Under the pieces are notes generated by a model. That model was not told where the DNA came from. It saw only the letters and a list, made by a program, of their open reading frames with translations, and did no database searches. A stretch of DNA of 64,000 bases, taken from positions 90,917 through 154,916 of the forward strand of contig CAYQQU010000005.1 of assembly GCA_964419545.1 (NCBI GenBank). Reading direction: 5' to 3'. Source of the stretch: CAYQQU01 sp964419545 (GTDB lineage: Bacteria; Bacteroidota; Bacteroidia; Chitinophagales; Saprospiraceae). Below, piece by piece: positions 19,457 through 28,035 of the stretch (position 1 is the stretch's first letter; each line of letters starts with the position of its first letter). The position numbers were made by a program, and so were the translations under genes.

Positions 19457-21697
19457 TTACTTTAAACGGAACGTCGCCTTGTTTTCCGTATCGGAGCGGC
19501 CGCCCACATATACGTCAAACACGCCGGGTTCCCATACCAGGTCCATAGACTGGTTATAGAAGCGAAGGTCGTCGGGCGTTAGTGTAAATTCAACAGTCCG
19601 GGAAGCACCTTGCTCCAGGAAAATCTTTTGAAAACCTCTCAATTCCCGAACGGGCCGGGTCACGGAAGCGAACTTGTCGTGGATGTAGAGCTGCACCACC
19701 TCGTGGCCGTCGTAATCACCGGTATTCGCTACGGTGACCTGCACTTTTAGCGCCCCTCCTGCCGTGAGGGTGGTATCGCTCAGCACCACATCGGAATAGG
19801 CGAACGTGGTATAGCTCAGCCCGTAACCGAAGGGATAAAGCGGCGTATTCGGTGCATCGAGGTATTTGGACCGGAAGCGGGGTTCCACGGGGTCATCTTT
19901 GGGTCGTCCGGTATTTTTTACGTTGTAAAAAATGGGCACCTGCCCCAGGTTGCGGGGAAAGGTGATGGTCAGGCGGCCGGAAGGATTGTGATCGCCGTAG
20001 AGCACGTCGCCGATGGCGGAGCCGCCGGAAGTGCCGGGGAACCAGGCCTCCAGGATAGCCGGTACGTGGTCGTGCTCCCACTGCAGGGCCAGCGGCCGGC
20101 CGTTCATGAGCACCAGGACGACGGGCTTGCCGGCTGCCAGCACCGCCTTGATCAGCGCCTGCTGGTTGCCCGGCAGCCGGATGTCGGTGCGGGAGGCCGC
20201 CTCACCGACCATGGCCGAAGCTTCGCCCATGACCATGACCACTACATCGGCGCGCCGGGCGGTCTCAACGGCTTCCTGAAAGCCGGATTCGTCATCGGTC
20301 TCAATATCCGTACCCTTGGCATATTCGAATGCGACGCCGCGGGCTTCCAGGGCTTCCAGTACGCTCACCGCCGTTCCCTTGCGATCGCCCCGGGCGGCCC
20401 AGCCGCCGATGATCTCCGCCTCGTCTGCCGCCAGCGGTCCGATCAGGGCGACCTTTTGGCTTTCCTGCAGCGGCAGCACCTCATCGTTCTTCAGCAGTAC
20501 GAGGGAGTGCGCAGCCATCTCGCGGGCGGCTTCCAGAAACTCGGGTTGCAGTAGGGTGTTCTTTTCCCGTTCGACATCGCTGTAGCGGTAGGGGTCGTTG
20601 AAGAGTCCCAGTTCGAATTTTTTGCGCAGTATCCGGCGGCAGGCGTCCTCCACCAGGGCCTGATCTACGGCGCCTTCCTCGATCAGTGCTTTGAGGTGCT
20701 TGCGGTAGACGCTGCCCATCATATCCATATCCGTTCCGGCGATCATCCCCAGGCGGGCGGCGTCTTTTTCGTCTTTGGCGTAGCCGTGCGGGATCATTTC
20801 GTTGATGGCGGTATAATCGGAGACGACGAAGCCGTCGAAGCCCCACGCTTCCCGCAGGATGTCGCGGTAAATAAAGGTATTGCCGCTGGCCGGCACGCCG
20901 TTCAGTTCGTTGAAGGAAGTCATAAACGTGCCCACCCCGGCGTCGAGGGCGGCCTTAAAAGGGGGCAGATAAATTTCGCGCAGGGTGCGCTCGCTGATGT
21001 CGACGGTGTGATAGTCCCGGCCTGCCTGAGCGGCTCCGTAGGCCACGAAATGCTTGGCGCAGGCCACTATCGTATTCGGTTCGGAGAGATCATCGCCCTG
21101 AAACCCATTCACGTAAGCTTCGGCGATCCGGCTCGCCAGGTAAGGATCTTCTCCCGGTCCTTCCATGACCCGACCCCAGCGGGGGTCGCGGGCGATGTCG
21201 AGCATAGGCGCAAAAGTCCAGTGCAGCCCGGCCGCGGAAGCTTCCTCGGCGGCGATGCGGGCGCTTTCCCGGATGAGGTCCATATCCCAGGTACAGGCGC
21301 CGGCCAGGTTGATCGGGAAAATGGTCTTATAGCCGTGGATGACGTCGTACCCCAGAATGAGCGGTATGCCCAGCCGGGTTTCCTCCACGGCGATCTGCTG
21401 CATTTTACGGGTAAATTCCGCGCCGTGCGCATTCAATAATGACCCCACCAGGCCCTCTTTTAACCAGCGCTCGTAATCGGTATTGATCTTCGGCCCGGTA
21501 AGGCCCCAGCCCCCTGAATACTGCACGCACTGCCCGATCTTCTCTTCCAGCGTCATCAACGCCATCACGGAATCAACTTTGGCGTCCAGATCCGGATTGC
21601 CGGGCTTAGCCGGAAAGCGGTTCGAGCTGGAAATGGTCCAAACGGACAGCAGTAATAAAAGCGCCGAAAATGCGGTGATTTTTGGTTGAATTTTCAT
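19457..21697 (-). CDS. bglX: Glycoside hydrolase family 3 (beta-glucosidase-like), exported
   Basis: A 746-residue GH3 enzyme cleaving terminal beta-linked sugars, probably periplasmic. The signal peptide is residues 1-25 (ITAFSALLLLLSVWTIS). The (beta/alpha)8 domain contains the nucleophile motif GFVVSDYTAIN, with the nucleophile expected at the Asp, and KHFVAYG. The (alpha/beta)6 domain and a C-terminal fibronectin III-like domain (from about LYPFGYGLSYTTF) follow, the BglX-like order. I start at ATG 21697 because the signal peptide begins there; a TTG 57 bases upstream is in frame but adds only a polar leader. Flanked by sulfatases on both sides. Confidence 0.93.
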   Translation of the reverse strand: MKIQPKITAFSALLLLLSVWTISSSNRFPAKPGNPDLDAKVDSVMALMTLEEKIGQCVQYSGGWGLTGPKINTDYERWLKEGLVGSLLNAHGAEFTRKMQQIAVEETRLGIPLILGYDVIHGYKTIFPINLAGACTWDMDLIRESARIAAEEASAAGLHWTFAPMLDIARDPRWGRVMEGPGEDPYLASRIAEAYVNGFQGDDLSEPNTIVACAKHFVAYGAAQAGRDYHTVDISERTLREIYLPPFKAALDAGVGTFMTSFNELNGVPASGNTFIYRDILREAWGFDGFVVSDYTAINEMIPHGYAKDEKDAARLGMIAGTDMDMMGSVYRKHLKALIEEGAVDQALVEDACRRILRKKFELGLFNDPYRYSDVEREKNTLLQPEFLEAAREMAAHSLVLLKNDEVLPLQESQKVALIGPLAADEAEIIGGWAARGDRKGTAVSVLEALEARGVAFEYAKGTDIETDDESGFQEAVETARRADVVVMVMGEASAMVGEAASRTDIRLPGNQQALIKAVLAAGKPVVLVLMNGRPLALQWEHDHVPAILEAWFPGTSGGSAIGDVLYGDHNPSGRLTITFPRNLGQVPIFYNVKNTGRPKDDPVEPRFRSKYLDAPNTPLYPFGYGLSYTTFAYSDVVLSDTTLTAGGALKVQVTVANTGDYDGHEVVQLYIHDKFASVTRPVRELRGFQKIFLEQGASRTVEFTLTPDDLRFYNQSMDLVWEPGVFDVYVGGRSDTENKATFRLK

Positions 21698-21808
21698 TTT
21701 GTCGGTTTCGTTTTCCTGAACTTGAGACGGTTTTAGCGCCTGAATTTTACTCAAAAAAGTTAATCTAAATAAATTATCGCCCTGATTTAACCTTCGATTC
21801 CTCGAAAT

Positions 21809-21822
21809 TAATCCGGGTTAAG
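21809..21822. repeat. Fragment of palindromic repeat family A
   Basis: TAATCCGGGTTAAG matches one outer arm of the family A repeat. It lies in the 338-base gap between the divergent GH3 and sulfatase genes. The rest of that gap is mostly the long palindrome at 21857-22023. Confidence 0.5.
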
Positions 21823-21856
21823 TCCGGGCGCTTTTCATCCCCATGCGTATGATCCT

Positions 21857-22023
21857 TATATAGTCCGCCAACCCAAAATTTGTGATTTCTGACTTGCTCT
21901 TTTTTCACCTCGCTGCGTTAAAAAGCCTCGCCGATGCTTAGGCATCGCCTACGTTTTTTGCCTTGCGAGCTAAAAAATAGCTGCGCCATAATTTCACAAA
22001 TCCTGGGTTGTTGGACTATATTT
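21857..22023. repeat. Long imperfect palindrome, family C
   Basis: A 167-bp inverted repeat. The left end (TATAGTCCGCCAACCCA, then TTTGTGATTT) pairs with the right end (ATTTCACAAA, then TGGGTTGTTGGACTATA). The centre is GATGCTTAGGCATC at 21933-21946, flanked by AAAGCCTCGCC and CGCCTACGTTTT. This core is shared with the element at 23596-23766 although the arms differ. It ends 12 bases before the sulfatase ATG at 22036, so it forms the 5' leader of that gene if transcribed through. No open frame inside. Confidence 0.8.
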
Positions 22024-22035
22024 ATTCAAAAAAAC

Positions 22036-23541
22036 ATGAAGCCCTACTCTTTACTGATCTTGCTCTTTTTATCCGCCTGCGGCCAACCTGCCGGAGAAGC
22101 AGAGGGAACCGCTACCACCCAGTCCGAGGCCGATCGCCCCAACGTCATTTTCATCCTCAGCGACGACCACCGCTACGACTTTATGGGCTTTACAGGGAAA
22201 GTCCCTTTTCTGGAAACACCTAATATGGACCGGATGGCTGCGGAGGGCGTGCACGTCAAGAATGCGTTCGTCACTACCGCCTTGTGCTCCCCGAGCCGGG
22301 CCAGCATCCTCACCGGCCAGTACACCCACCGGCACGGGGTGGTCGACAACCAATCCCTGGTTCCGGAAGGTACGGAGTTTTTTACCCAACACTTGCAACG
22401 AGCCGGCTACCAGACCGGCTTCGTCGGTAAATGGCACATGGGCGACCATAAGAACGACCCGCGGCCCGGCTTCGACTATTGGGCCAGCTTCCGGGGGCAG
22501 GGCCACTACTGGAATAGCGTCTTCAACGTCAACGGCGCGGAAGAGGAACCCACCGACAGCACCTACGTCACCCACGCCATCACCCGCTACGCCAAAGAGT
22601 TTCTGGATCAGCGCGATACGGAAAAACCTTTCTTTCTCTACATCTCCCACAAAGCGGTGCACGCCGAGTTCATACCGGCCCCGGAACACGACGGCCGCTA
22701 CGCCGATGCGGAATTGATCTACCCGCCCACCATGTATCCGCCCGGCCACGAAAAAGCAGTGGTCACCGAACAGGAATACAACTATTCCGACGTACCCGAC
22801 TGGGTAAAAGAACAACGCTACAGCTGGCACGGGGTCGACTACCTCTACCACGGCCAGATGGACTTTGAGCAGTTTTACCGCAACTATTGTGAAACCCTCC
22901 TGGCCCTGGACGAGAGCATTGGCGAGATCCTGGATTACCTCGAAGCCAACGGGCTGGCCGAAAACACCACCGTTTTCTACATGGGTGACAACGGCTTTTC
23001 CTTCGGCGAACACGGCCTGATCGACAAACGTCAGGCCTACGAAGAATCCATGCGGGCGCCCCTGCTCATCAAAGGCCCGGCGGTGGATTCATCGGTAAAC
23101 GTCCTGGAAGAGAATATCCAGAATATCGATATCGCACCGACTATCCTGGATATGGCCGGGGCTGAGATCCCCGAATCGGTCGACGGCCAATCGTTCAAGC
23201 CCCTGTTGGAAGGCCGGAAAACGGCCTGGCGGGATACGATCTTTTACGAGTACTTCTGGGAGCGTCCCTTCCCGCAAACGCCTACGGTGCACGCCGTCCG
23301 GACGCAACAGTTCAAGTACATCCGCTACCACGGCGTCTGGGACATCAACGAATTGTACGACATCCGCAACGATCCACTGGAAATGAACAACCTCATCCGC
23401 AACCCGGAATACGCCGATACGGCCAGAGCGCTGCGCGACGCGCTCTTCAGGTGGATCGAAGCTACCGACGGCGACACAATGCTGCTGAAGCCCGACGGCA
23501 CGGGCGCCCGGTTCGATCACCGGCACCGCGGAACTTATTGA
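22036..23541 (+). CDS. Lipoprotein sulfatase (type I, formylglycine), second copy
   Basis: A 501-residue sulfatase, clearly distinct from the one at 17832. The signal peptide has lipobox FLSACG (Cys15), so it is predicted to be an envelope lipoprotein. NVIFILSDDHRYDFM gives the metal site, LCSPSRASILTG the formylglycine motif at Cys84, and FYMGDNGFSFGEHGL the second metal-binding motif. The open frame extends 34 codons upstream, but that part lies in the family C palindrome; ATG 22036 starts exactly at the signal peptide. The TGA stop overlaps a family A repeat fragment. Divergent from GH3, probably the same glycan-use function. Confidence 0.93.
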   Translation: MKPYSLLILLFLSACGQPAGEAEGTATTQSEADRPNVIFILSDDHRYDFMGFTGKVPFLETPNMDRMAAEGVHVKNAFVTTALCSPSRASILTGQYTHRHGVVDNQSLVPEGTEFFTQHLQRAGYQTGFVGKWHMGDHKNDPRPGFDYWASFRGQGHYWNSVFNVNGAEEEPTDSTYVTHAITRYAKEFLDQRDTEKPFFLYISHKAVHAEFIPAPEHDGRYADAELIYPPTMYPPGHEKAVVTEQEYNYSDVPDWVKEQRYSWHGVDYLYHGQMDFEQFYRNYCETLLALDESIGEILDYLEANGLAENTTVFYMGDNGFSFGEHGLIDKRQAYEESMRAPLLIKGPAVDSSVNVLEENIQNIDIAPTILDMAGAEIPESVDGQSFKPLLEGRKTAWRDTIFYEYFWERPFPQTPTVHAVRTQQFKYIRYHGVWDINELYDIRNDPLEMNNLIRNPEYADTARALRDALFRWIEATDGDTMLLKPDGTGARFDHRHRGTY

Positions 23542-23553
23542 CCCGGATTATCA
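23539..23553. repeat. Fragment of palindromic repeat family A at a stop codon
   Basis: TGACCCGGATTATCA matches the start of the family A arm. Its first three bases are the sulfatase stop codon. Confidence 0.55.
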
Positions 23554-23595
23554 GCAGCCGGCGCCGAGGGTTTTCGGCGCCGGTTCTGTTGTAGG

Positions 23596-23766
23596 TTACT
23601 ATACCCGGCACGGAGTGGTTTGGGAAAATTATCGCGCCGCAAGCGATGTTCTCGGCGACCCGCAAAACGTAGGCGCAGCCTGAGCTGCGGCGAGGTTTTG
23701 TGGGGAAGCTGAGGGCGTCGCTGGCAAGTGAGAAATTCTCAAACCATTTCGTAACGGGTATAAACA
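23596..23766. repeat. Long imperfect palindrome, family D (core shared with family C)
   Basis: A 171-bp element. The left arm TATACCCGGCACGGAGTGG, then TTTGGGAAAATT, pairs imperfectly with the right arm GAGAAATTCTCAAACCA, then TTTCGTAACGGGTATAAAC. The centre at 23664-23699 reads AAAACGTAGGCG, a short inner hairpin, then CGGCGAGGTTTT. That is the reverse complement of the family C core with different inner-stem bases. It fills the space between the sulfatase stop and the peroxiredoxin stop. Confidence 0.75.
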
Positions 23767-23775
23767 CTTCACCCG

Positions 23776-24411
23776 CTACTTGTCGGGCTGCGGCGTCATG
23801 CGCAGGTAGGGCTTCACTTTTTTGTACCCTTTCGGGAATTTTTTATCCGCCTCTTCGTCGCTTACCGAAGGCGAGATGACGACGTCTTCGCCGTGGTTCC
23901 AGTCGACCGGGGTGGCGACGCTGTAGTTGTCCGTAAGCTGCAGGGAATCCAGGACGCGCAGGATCTCGTGGAAGTTGCGGCCCGTGCTCGGCGGATAGGT
24001 CATGGTGAGGCGGATCTTCTTTTTCGGATCGATGATGAAAACCGTGCGAACGGTAAACTTTTCATCGGCGTCCGGGTGGATCATGTCGTACAGCTCCGCC
24101 ACTTTGCGCTCATCGTCGGCGATGATGGGGAAGTTCATTTTGACGTTCTGGGTCTCTTCGATGTCTTTGATCCAGGCTTTGTGATCGTCGACGGGGTCGA
24201 CGCTCAGGGCGATGACTTTGGCGTTGCGCTTGGCGAATTCCTCTTTCAGGGCGGCGGTACGGCCCAGCTCGGTGGTGCAAACCGGGGTAAAGTCGGCAGG
24301 GTGCGAATACAACACGCACCACTGGTCGCCGATCCAGGAATGAAAATCGATCTCGCCTTCCGTGGTAACCACTTTGAAGTTCGGTGCTTCTTCTCCTAGT
24401 CTAAGTCCCAT
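23776..24411 (-). CDS. Peroxiredoxin, 1-Cys (Prx6) type
   Basis: Reduces hydrogen peroxide and organic peroxides in the cytoplasm. The peroxidatic motif is DFTPVCTTELG with Cys45; 211 residues with a long C-terminal arm ending in PYLRMTPQPDK is the Prx6 layout. There is a second cysteine at position 32 (QWCVLY), but no conserved resolving Cys in the C-terminal arm. Its ATG lies 56 bases after the metX stop on the same strand, so read-through from the methionine operon is possible. Confidence 0.95.
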   Translation of the reverse strand: MGLRLGEEAPNFKVVTTEGEIDFHSWIGDQWCVLYSHPADFTPVCTTELGRTAALKEEFAKRNAKVIALSVDPVDDHKAWIKDIEETQNVKMNFPIIADDERKVAELYDMIHPDADEKFTVRTVFIIDPKKKIRLTMTYPPSTGRNFHEILRVLDSLQLTDNYSVATPVDWNHGEDVVISPSVSDEEADKKFPKGYKKVKPYLRMTPQPDK

Positions 24412-24467
24412 TTAGTAATGTTTTAGCGTTAAAAAAAGGATCTTCTAAAATTAATAGGTCAGCAGCA

Positions 24468-25571
24468 TCAGAATCGTTCAGTGCCGGGCAGGGCTAAATT
24501 TTGCCCGGTGATGGCCCCGTTGAGGCGCTGCCGCAGCCGGTAGCTATTGGGCCGTCGGGCCCAGCCGCGACCGGCCAGGAGCGGGGCCGCCAGCTCGGTG
24601 AGGGCTTCGAATTCGATCAGGAAGCCGTCGTGGCCGTAGATGCTGTCGATCACTTCGAGTTGTGCGTCGGGGATGTACCTGGCGATCAGGGCCTGCTCTT
24701 CCAGCGGGAAGAGCACGTCGGAAGCGATGCCCACGACCAGGCAGGGCGTCCGGATCTGCTGCAGCGCCGCCGCCACACCGCCGCGATCGCGCCCCAGGTG
24801 GTGGCTGTCCATGGCTTTACTCAGCGCAATATACGACCAAACATCAAAACGTTTGCGCAATTTCTCCCCCTGGTACCGCTGGTAAGAACTCGCCAGAAAA
24901 TCGTCGAGTTTATCGTGGGCGGTCTCCGATTGCGTGGCCTGGAAGGTGCGATAATTGCGATAGGAAAGCATGGCGATGGCGCGGGCCGCTTCCAGTCCGC
25001 GGGCGCCGTCACCCCCTTCCGCCACGGAGGGGTCGGCGTAGATGGCCATGCGCTGCGCCTCGTTAAACGCGATGCCCCAGGGCGAATGGCGGGCGTTGGT
25101 CGCCAGCAACACGGCATAGTCGAAACGGTCGGGGGCGCGCACCAGCCATTCCAGGGCCTGCTGCCCGCCCATCGATCCGCCGATCACCATCCGGATGCGA
25201 CGGATACCCAGTTCCTCGCGCAGCAGCTCGTGCGCCGCTACCATATCGCGTATCGTCACCAGCGGAAAAGCCCCGCGGTACGGGCGGCCGGTAGCCGGGT
25301 CGACGGAAGCCGGCCCAGTGCTGCCGTAGCAGGACCCGATCATGTTGGCGCAGACGATAAAGTGGTGCGCCGGGTCAAAAAGCTTGCCCGTTCCGACGAG
25401 GCCCGACCACCAATCGGCCGCTTCGGCGTTGGCGGTGAGGGCATGGCAGATCCAGACCACGTTGTCGCGGCGATCGTTCAGGGCGCCGTAAGTGGCGTAG
25501 GCGATTTCCAGTTCCGGTAGTTCGGCCCCGCTTTCCAAAGCAAAGGGGGCGCCTGGTTTAAAGGTGTGCAC
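24468..25571 (-). CDS. metX: Homoserine O-acetyltransferase
   Basis: Acetylates homoserine with acetyl-CoA, first committed step of methionine synthesis by direct sulfhydrylation. An alpha/beta-hydrolase: the nucleophile elbow is VIGGSMGGQQALEW, the oxyanion/substrate region WICHALTANAEAADWW, the late Asp in VVGIASDVLFP and the His in YGHDGFLIEF. The start is uncertain: no ATG is available near the conserved N terminus. GTG 25571 gives MHTFKPGAPFALESG, the family's normal beginning; GTG 25604 would place the 24-bp palindrome inside the coding region. It follows metY on the same strand, so it is under the SAM riboswitch upstream of metY. Confidence 0.93.
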   Translation of the reverse strand: MHTFKPGAPFALESGAELPELEIAYATYGALNDRRDNVVWICHALTANAEAADWWSGLVGTGKLFDPAHHFIVCANMIGSCYGSTGPASVDPATGRPYRGAFPLVTIRDMVAAHELLREELGIRRIRMVIGGSMGGQQALEWLVRAPDRFDYAVLLATNARHSPWGIAFNEAQRMAIYADPSVAEGGDGARGLEAARAIAMLSYRNYRTFQATQSETAHDKLDDFLASSYQRYQGEKLRKRFDVWSYIALSKAMDSHHLGRDRGGVAAALQQIRTPCLVVGIASDVLFPLEEQALIARYIPDAQLEVIDSIYGHDGFLIEFEALTELAAPLLAGRGWARRPNSYRLRQRLNGAITGQNLALPGTERF

Positions 25572-25585
25572 GAGTACCGTTTTGA

Positions 25586-25609
25586 GGAGGGTGCACGGGT
25601 GCACCCTCC
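25586..25609. promoter_or_regulatory. Perfect 24-bp palindrome between metY and metX
   Basis: GGAGGGTGCAC-GG-GTGCACCCTCC: two 11-base arms with a 2-base centre. In the metY-metX transcript it would form a very stable hairpin just before the metX start and expose or hide a GGAGG sequence. It has no T-run, so it is not an ordinary terminator. It may control metX translation or mRNA stability, or be a protein-binding site. Confidence 0.5.
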
Positions 25610-25649
25610 GATTTGCGAATGCTTTTGTAAGAACGGGCGGTCCGTTTTA

Positions 25650-26975
25650 CTATTCCACCAGTTCCGGATGCGGAGCGTCGATTTTGGCGAATGCCTGGAT
25701 AAAGTCCGCTTTGATGTCATCGATGTGTTCGATGCCCACCGAAACGCGCAGTTGGTTCGGCAGTACTCCGGCGGCCGCTTGTTCCGCTTCGGTCAGCTGC
25801 TGGTGAGTCGTTGCCGAGGGCTGGATGATCAGCGTCTTGGCGTCGCCCACATTGGCCAGGTGGCTCACCAGCTGCAGGCTGTCGACGAAACGGGTGGCGT
25901 TCTCCTTGCTTCCTTTAATCGTGAAGGAGAAGACGCCGCCGTAGCCGTGGCGCAGGTATTTTTTCGCCGTATGGTGGGCCGGGTGGCTGGGCAGGCCCGG
26001 GTAGTTGACGTGCTCCACCTGCGGGTGTTGCTCCAGCCAGGTGGCGAGCTCCAGGGCGTTATCTACGGTGCGCTGTACCCGCAGCGACAAGGTCTCGAGC
26101 CCCTGCAGGAACAGGAAAGCGTTGAACGGGCTCAGCGCCGGACCGAAATCCCGAAGCCCTTCCACGCGCGCCCGGATGATGAACGCGATGTTGTCGAAAG
26201 GACCTTCCGGGCCGAACACTTCCCAGAACTTCAGGCCGTGGTAGCCTTCGGCCGGCTCAGTAAACTGCGGGAATTTGCCGTTCCCCCAGTTGAAGTTCCC
26301 GCCGTCGACGATCACGCCGCCGATGGAAGTGCCGTGGCCGCCGATCCACTTGGTGGCTGATTGCACTACGATGCTGGCGCCGTGCTCCAGCGGGCGGCAC
26401 AGGTACCCGCAGGCGCCGAAGGTGTTGTCGACGATCAACGGCAGGTCGTGCTCGCGGGCCACCGCGGCAAACCCTTCGAAGTCGGGCACTTTGTAACTGG
26501 GATTGCCGAGCGTTTCGAGATAGATCGCCTTGGTGTTCTCGTCGATCTGTGCGGCGAACGCGGCCGGGTCGTGCTCAGAGACGAAGCGCACCTCGACGCC
26601 CAGTCGCCTGAACGCCACCTTGAACTGGTTGTAGGTGCCGCCATAGAGGTTCGCCGAGCTGACGAAATTGTCGCCCGCCTGTAAAATGTTGTTCAGGGCG
26701 ACAAACTGTGCGGCCTGCCCCGAACCGACCGCCAGCGCCGCCACGCCCCCTTCGAGGGCGGCGATGCGCTTTTCCAGCACGTCGGTGGTCGGGTTCATGA
26801 TCCGGGTGTAGATATTGCCGAATTCTTTGAGGGCGAACAGGTTGGCGCCGTGTTCCGAGTCCTTGAACGTGTACGAAGTCGTCTGGTAAATCGGAACGGC
26901 GCGCGAACGGGTGGTGTGCTCTACTTCTTCCTGCCCCGCGTGCAGTTGCAGGGTCTCGAATTTAAAATCAGCCAT
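25650..26975 (-). CDS. metY: O-acetylhomoserine sulfhydrylase
   Basis: A PLP enzyme converting O-acetylhomoserine plus sulfide to homocysteine. The 441-residue length is typical of MetY and longer than MetB (about 385). The PLP lysine is in VQSATKWIGGHGTSIGG, the cofactor Tyr region is YTRIMNPT, and the Asp motif is LIVDNTFGACGYLCRP. First gene of the metY-metX pair; its 5' leader contains a SAM-I riboswitch, so expression should fall when S-adenosylmethionine is abundant. Confidence 0.96.
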   Translation of the reverse strand: MADFKFETLQLHAGQEEVEHTTRSRAVPIYQTTSYTFKDSEHGANLFALKEFGNIYTRIMNPTTDVLEKRIAALEGGVAALAVGSGQAAQFVALNNILQAGDNFVSSANLYGGTYNQFKVAFRRLGVEVRFVSEHDPAAFAAQIDENTKAIYLETLGNPSYKVPDFEGFAAVAREHDLPLIVDNTFGACGYLCRPLEHGASIVVQSATKWIGGHGTSIGGVIVDGGNFNWGNGKFPQFTEPAEGYHGLKFWEVFGPEGPFDNIAFIIRARVEGLRDFGPALSPFNAFLFLQGLETLSLRVQRTVDNALELATWLEQHPQVEHVNYPGLPSHPAHHTAKKYLRHGYGGVFSFTIKGSKENATRFVDSLQLVSHLANVGDAKTLIIQPSATTHQQLTEAEQAAAGVLPNQLRVSVGIEHIDDIKADFIQAFAKIDAPHPELVE

Positions 26976-27208
26976 AATGCATTTTTTGTAAGGTGAATAG
27001 ACAGATGTGTACAGGTATAGCTAACCGGCAAAGCCGCCGGAGAAGCCGCACGCAGCATGCTGCATTACCGCGCCCGCAGGCTCGTTAACAGCAACAACAA
27101 CAGCAACAAAGGGGATACATGGCGCCCGGCATCAGAGGCCGGCGCCCGGAGGTCGATGAGCGGAAAGTAATCTCGAAAAGGTTGCAGGATGCCAAAAACA
27201 TGACTTCA

Positions 27209-27331
27209 GATTTTATAGGCCCAAAACGATCGCCCGTAGGACGGTTTGGCGGGATTTGGCACCTTTCGCAACTGAGGCGCGGTTGCCAGGGTTTCGCGGA
27301 GCCCGTTCTCTCCACCCTTCGTTATAAAATC
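27209..27331 (-). promoter_or_regulatory. SAM-I (S-box) riboswitch upstream of metY
   Basis: The minus strand carries the conserved S-box parts in order. P1 strand GATTTTAT (27324-27331) is followed by AAGGGTGGAGAGAAC, then GGGCTCCGCGAAACCC with TGGCAACC, then AAGGTGCCAAATCCC, and finally the P1 partner ATAAAATC (27209-27216), which pairs perfectly. Length 123 nt. It lies 233 bases before the metY ATG. No U-tailed terminator was found between it and metY, but a strong GC hairpin at about 27122-27148 could take part in translational or Rho-linked control. The rest of the gene-free stretch 26976-27615 shows only a CAA/CAG microsatellite near 27087-27107 and no gene. Confidence 0.9.
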
Positions 27332-27615
27332 CAGCTTCTGAATAAGAGAAGTGGTTTCAAAGGCAAAAGTATTTTCATTTCCATTAAAAAACAAATAATT
27401 TACCGCAGGGCGAAATGCCGGAACACCGTCCCTTGCTCCGACTCGGAAACATTCCAACGTCTTTTCTTTTTTTCATAAAAAATATTATTCGACAAGCATC
27501 GCCCGAAAACGGTAATTATTTGCTGAGCAGCCCCCGGCCGGCTACGATCGACTCGATTATTCGCCGCCGGTTTTCCGGCGCCCTGCATTTTAAAATTTTG
27601 TTAAATTATGGCATT

Positions 27616-28035
27616 ATGAAAGTTGAACTTCACCGCGTCGATGACGCTTTTCACCTGAGATCGACAAACGAAGACGGCCTGACCGTCGATGCCGACGGCT
27701 CCCCCGATATCGGCGGCCACAACCAGGGGCTGCGCCCCATGCAGATGCTGCTGGCCAGCCTCGGCAGCTGCAGCGCCATCGACGTCATCTTACTTTTGCG
27801 CAAACAACGCCAGCCCCTCGCCGATCTGCGCATCACCGTGGAAGGGCAACGCGCCGATACCGTTCCCAAGGTATTTACCGACATCCACCTTCACTATCAC
27901 CTCTACGGCGAAATCGACGATAAAAAGGCCGAACGCGCCGTTGAACTGTCCATGACCAAATTATGCTCGGTGTCCAGGATGCTGGAAAAGAGCGCCAACA
28001 TCACCTGGGCGTATACCGTACATCCTCCGGGCTGA
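27616..28035 (+). CDS. OsmC/Ohr-family protein
   Basis: A 139-residue OsmC-like protein; members are thiol peroxidases for organic hydroperoxides, working as dimers. The two reactive cysteines are present: Cys52 in SLGSCSAIDV and Cys117 in TKLCSVSRM. I start at ATG 27616, immediately before the family's first strand (MKVELHRVDD); the upstream extension in frame is AT-rich leader. The stop TGA overlaps the first bases of the family B element. The neighbouring peroxiredoxin suggests an oxidative-stress theme, but they are on opposite strands. Confidence 0.92.
   Translation: MKVELHRVDDAFHLRSTNEDGLTVDADGSPDIGGHNQGLRPMQMLLASLGSCSAIDVILLLRKQRQPLADLRITVEGQRADTVPKVFTDIHLHYHLYGEIDDKKAERAVELSMTKLCSVSRMLEKSANITWAYTVHPPG

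Noticed and set aside
25586..25609. Intrinsic terminator between metY and metX
   Set aside because: There is no T-run after the stem on either strand.
27119..27478. 119-codon plus-strand frame upstream of OsmC
   Set aside because: It runs antisense through the SAM riboswitch and has no protein features.
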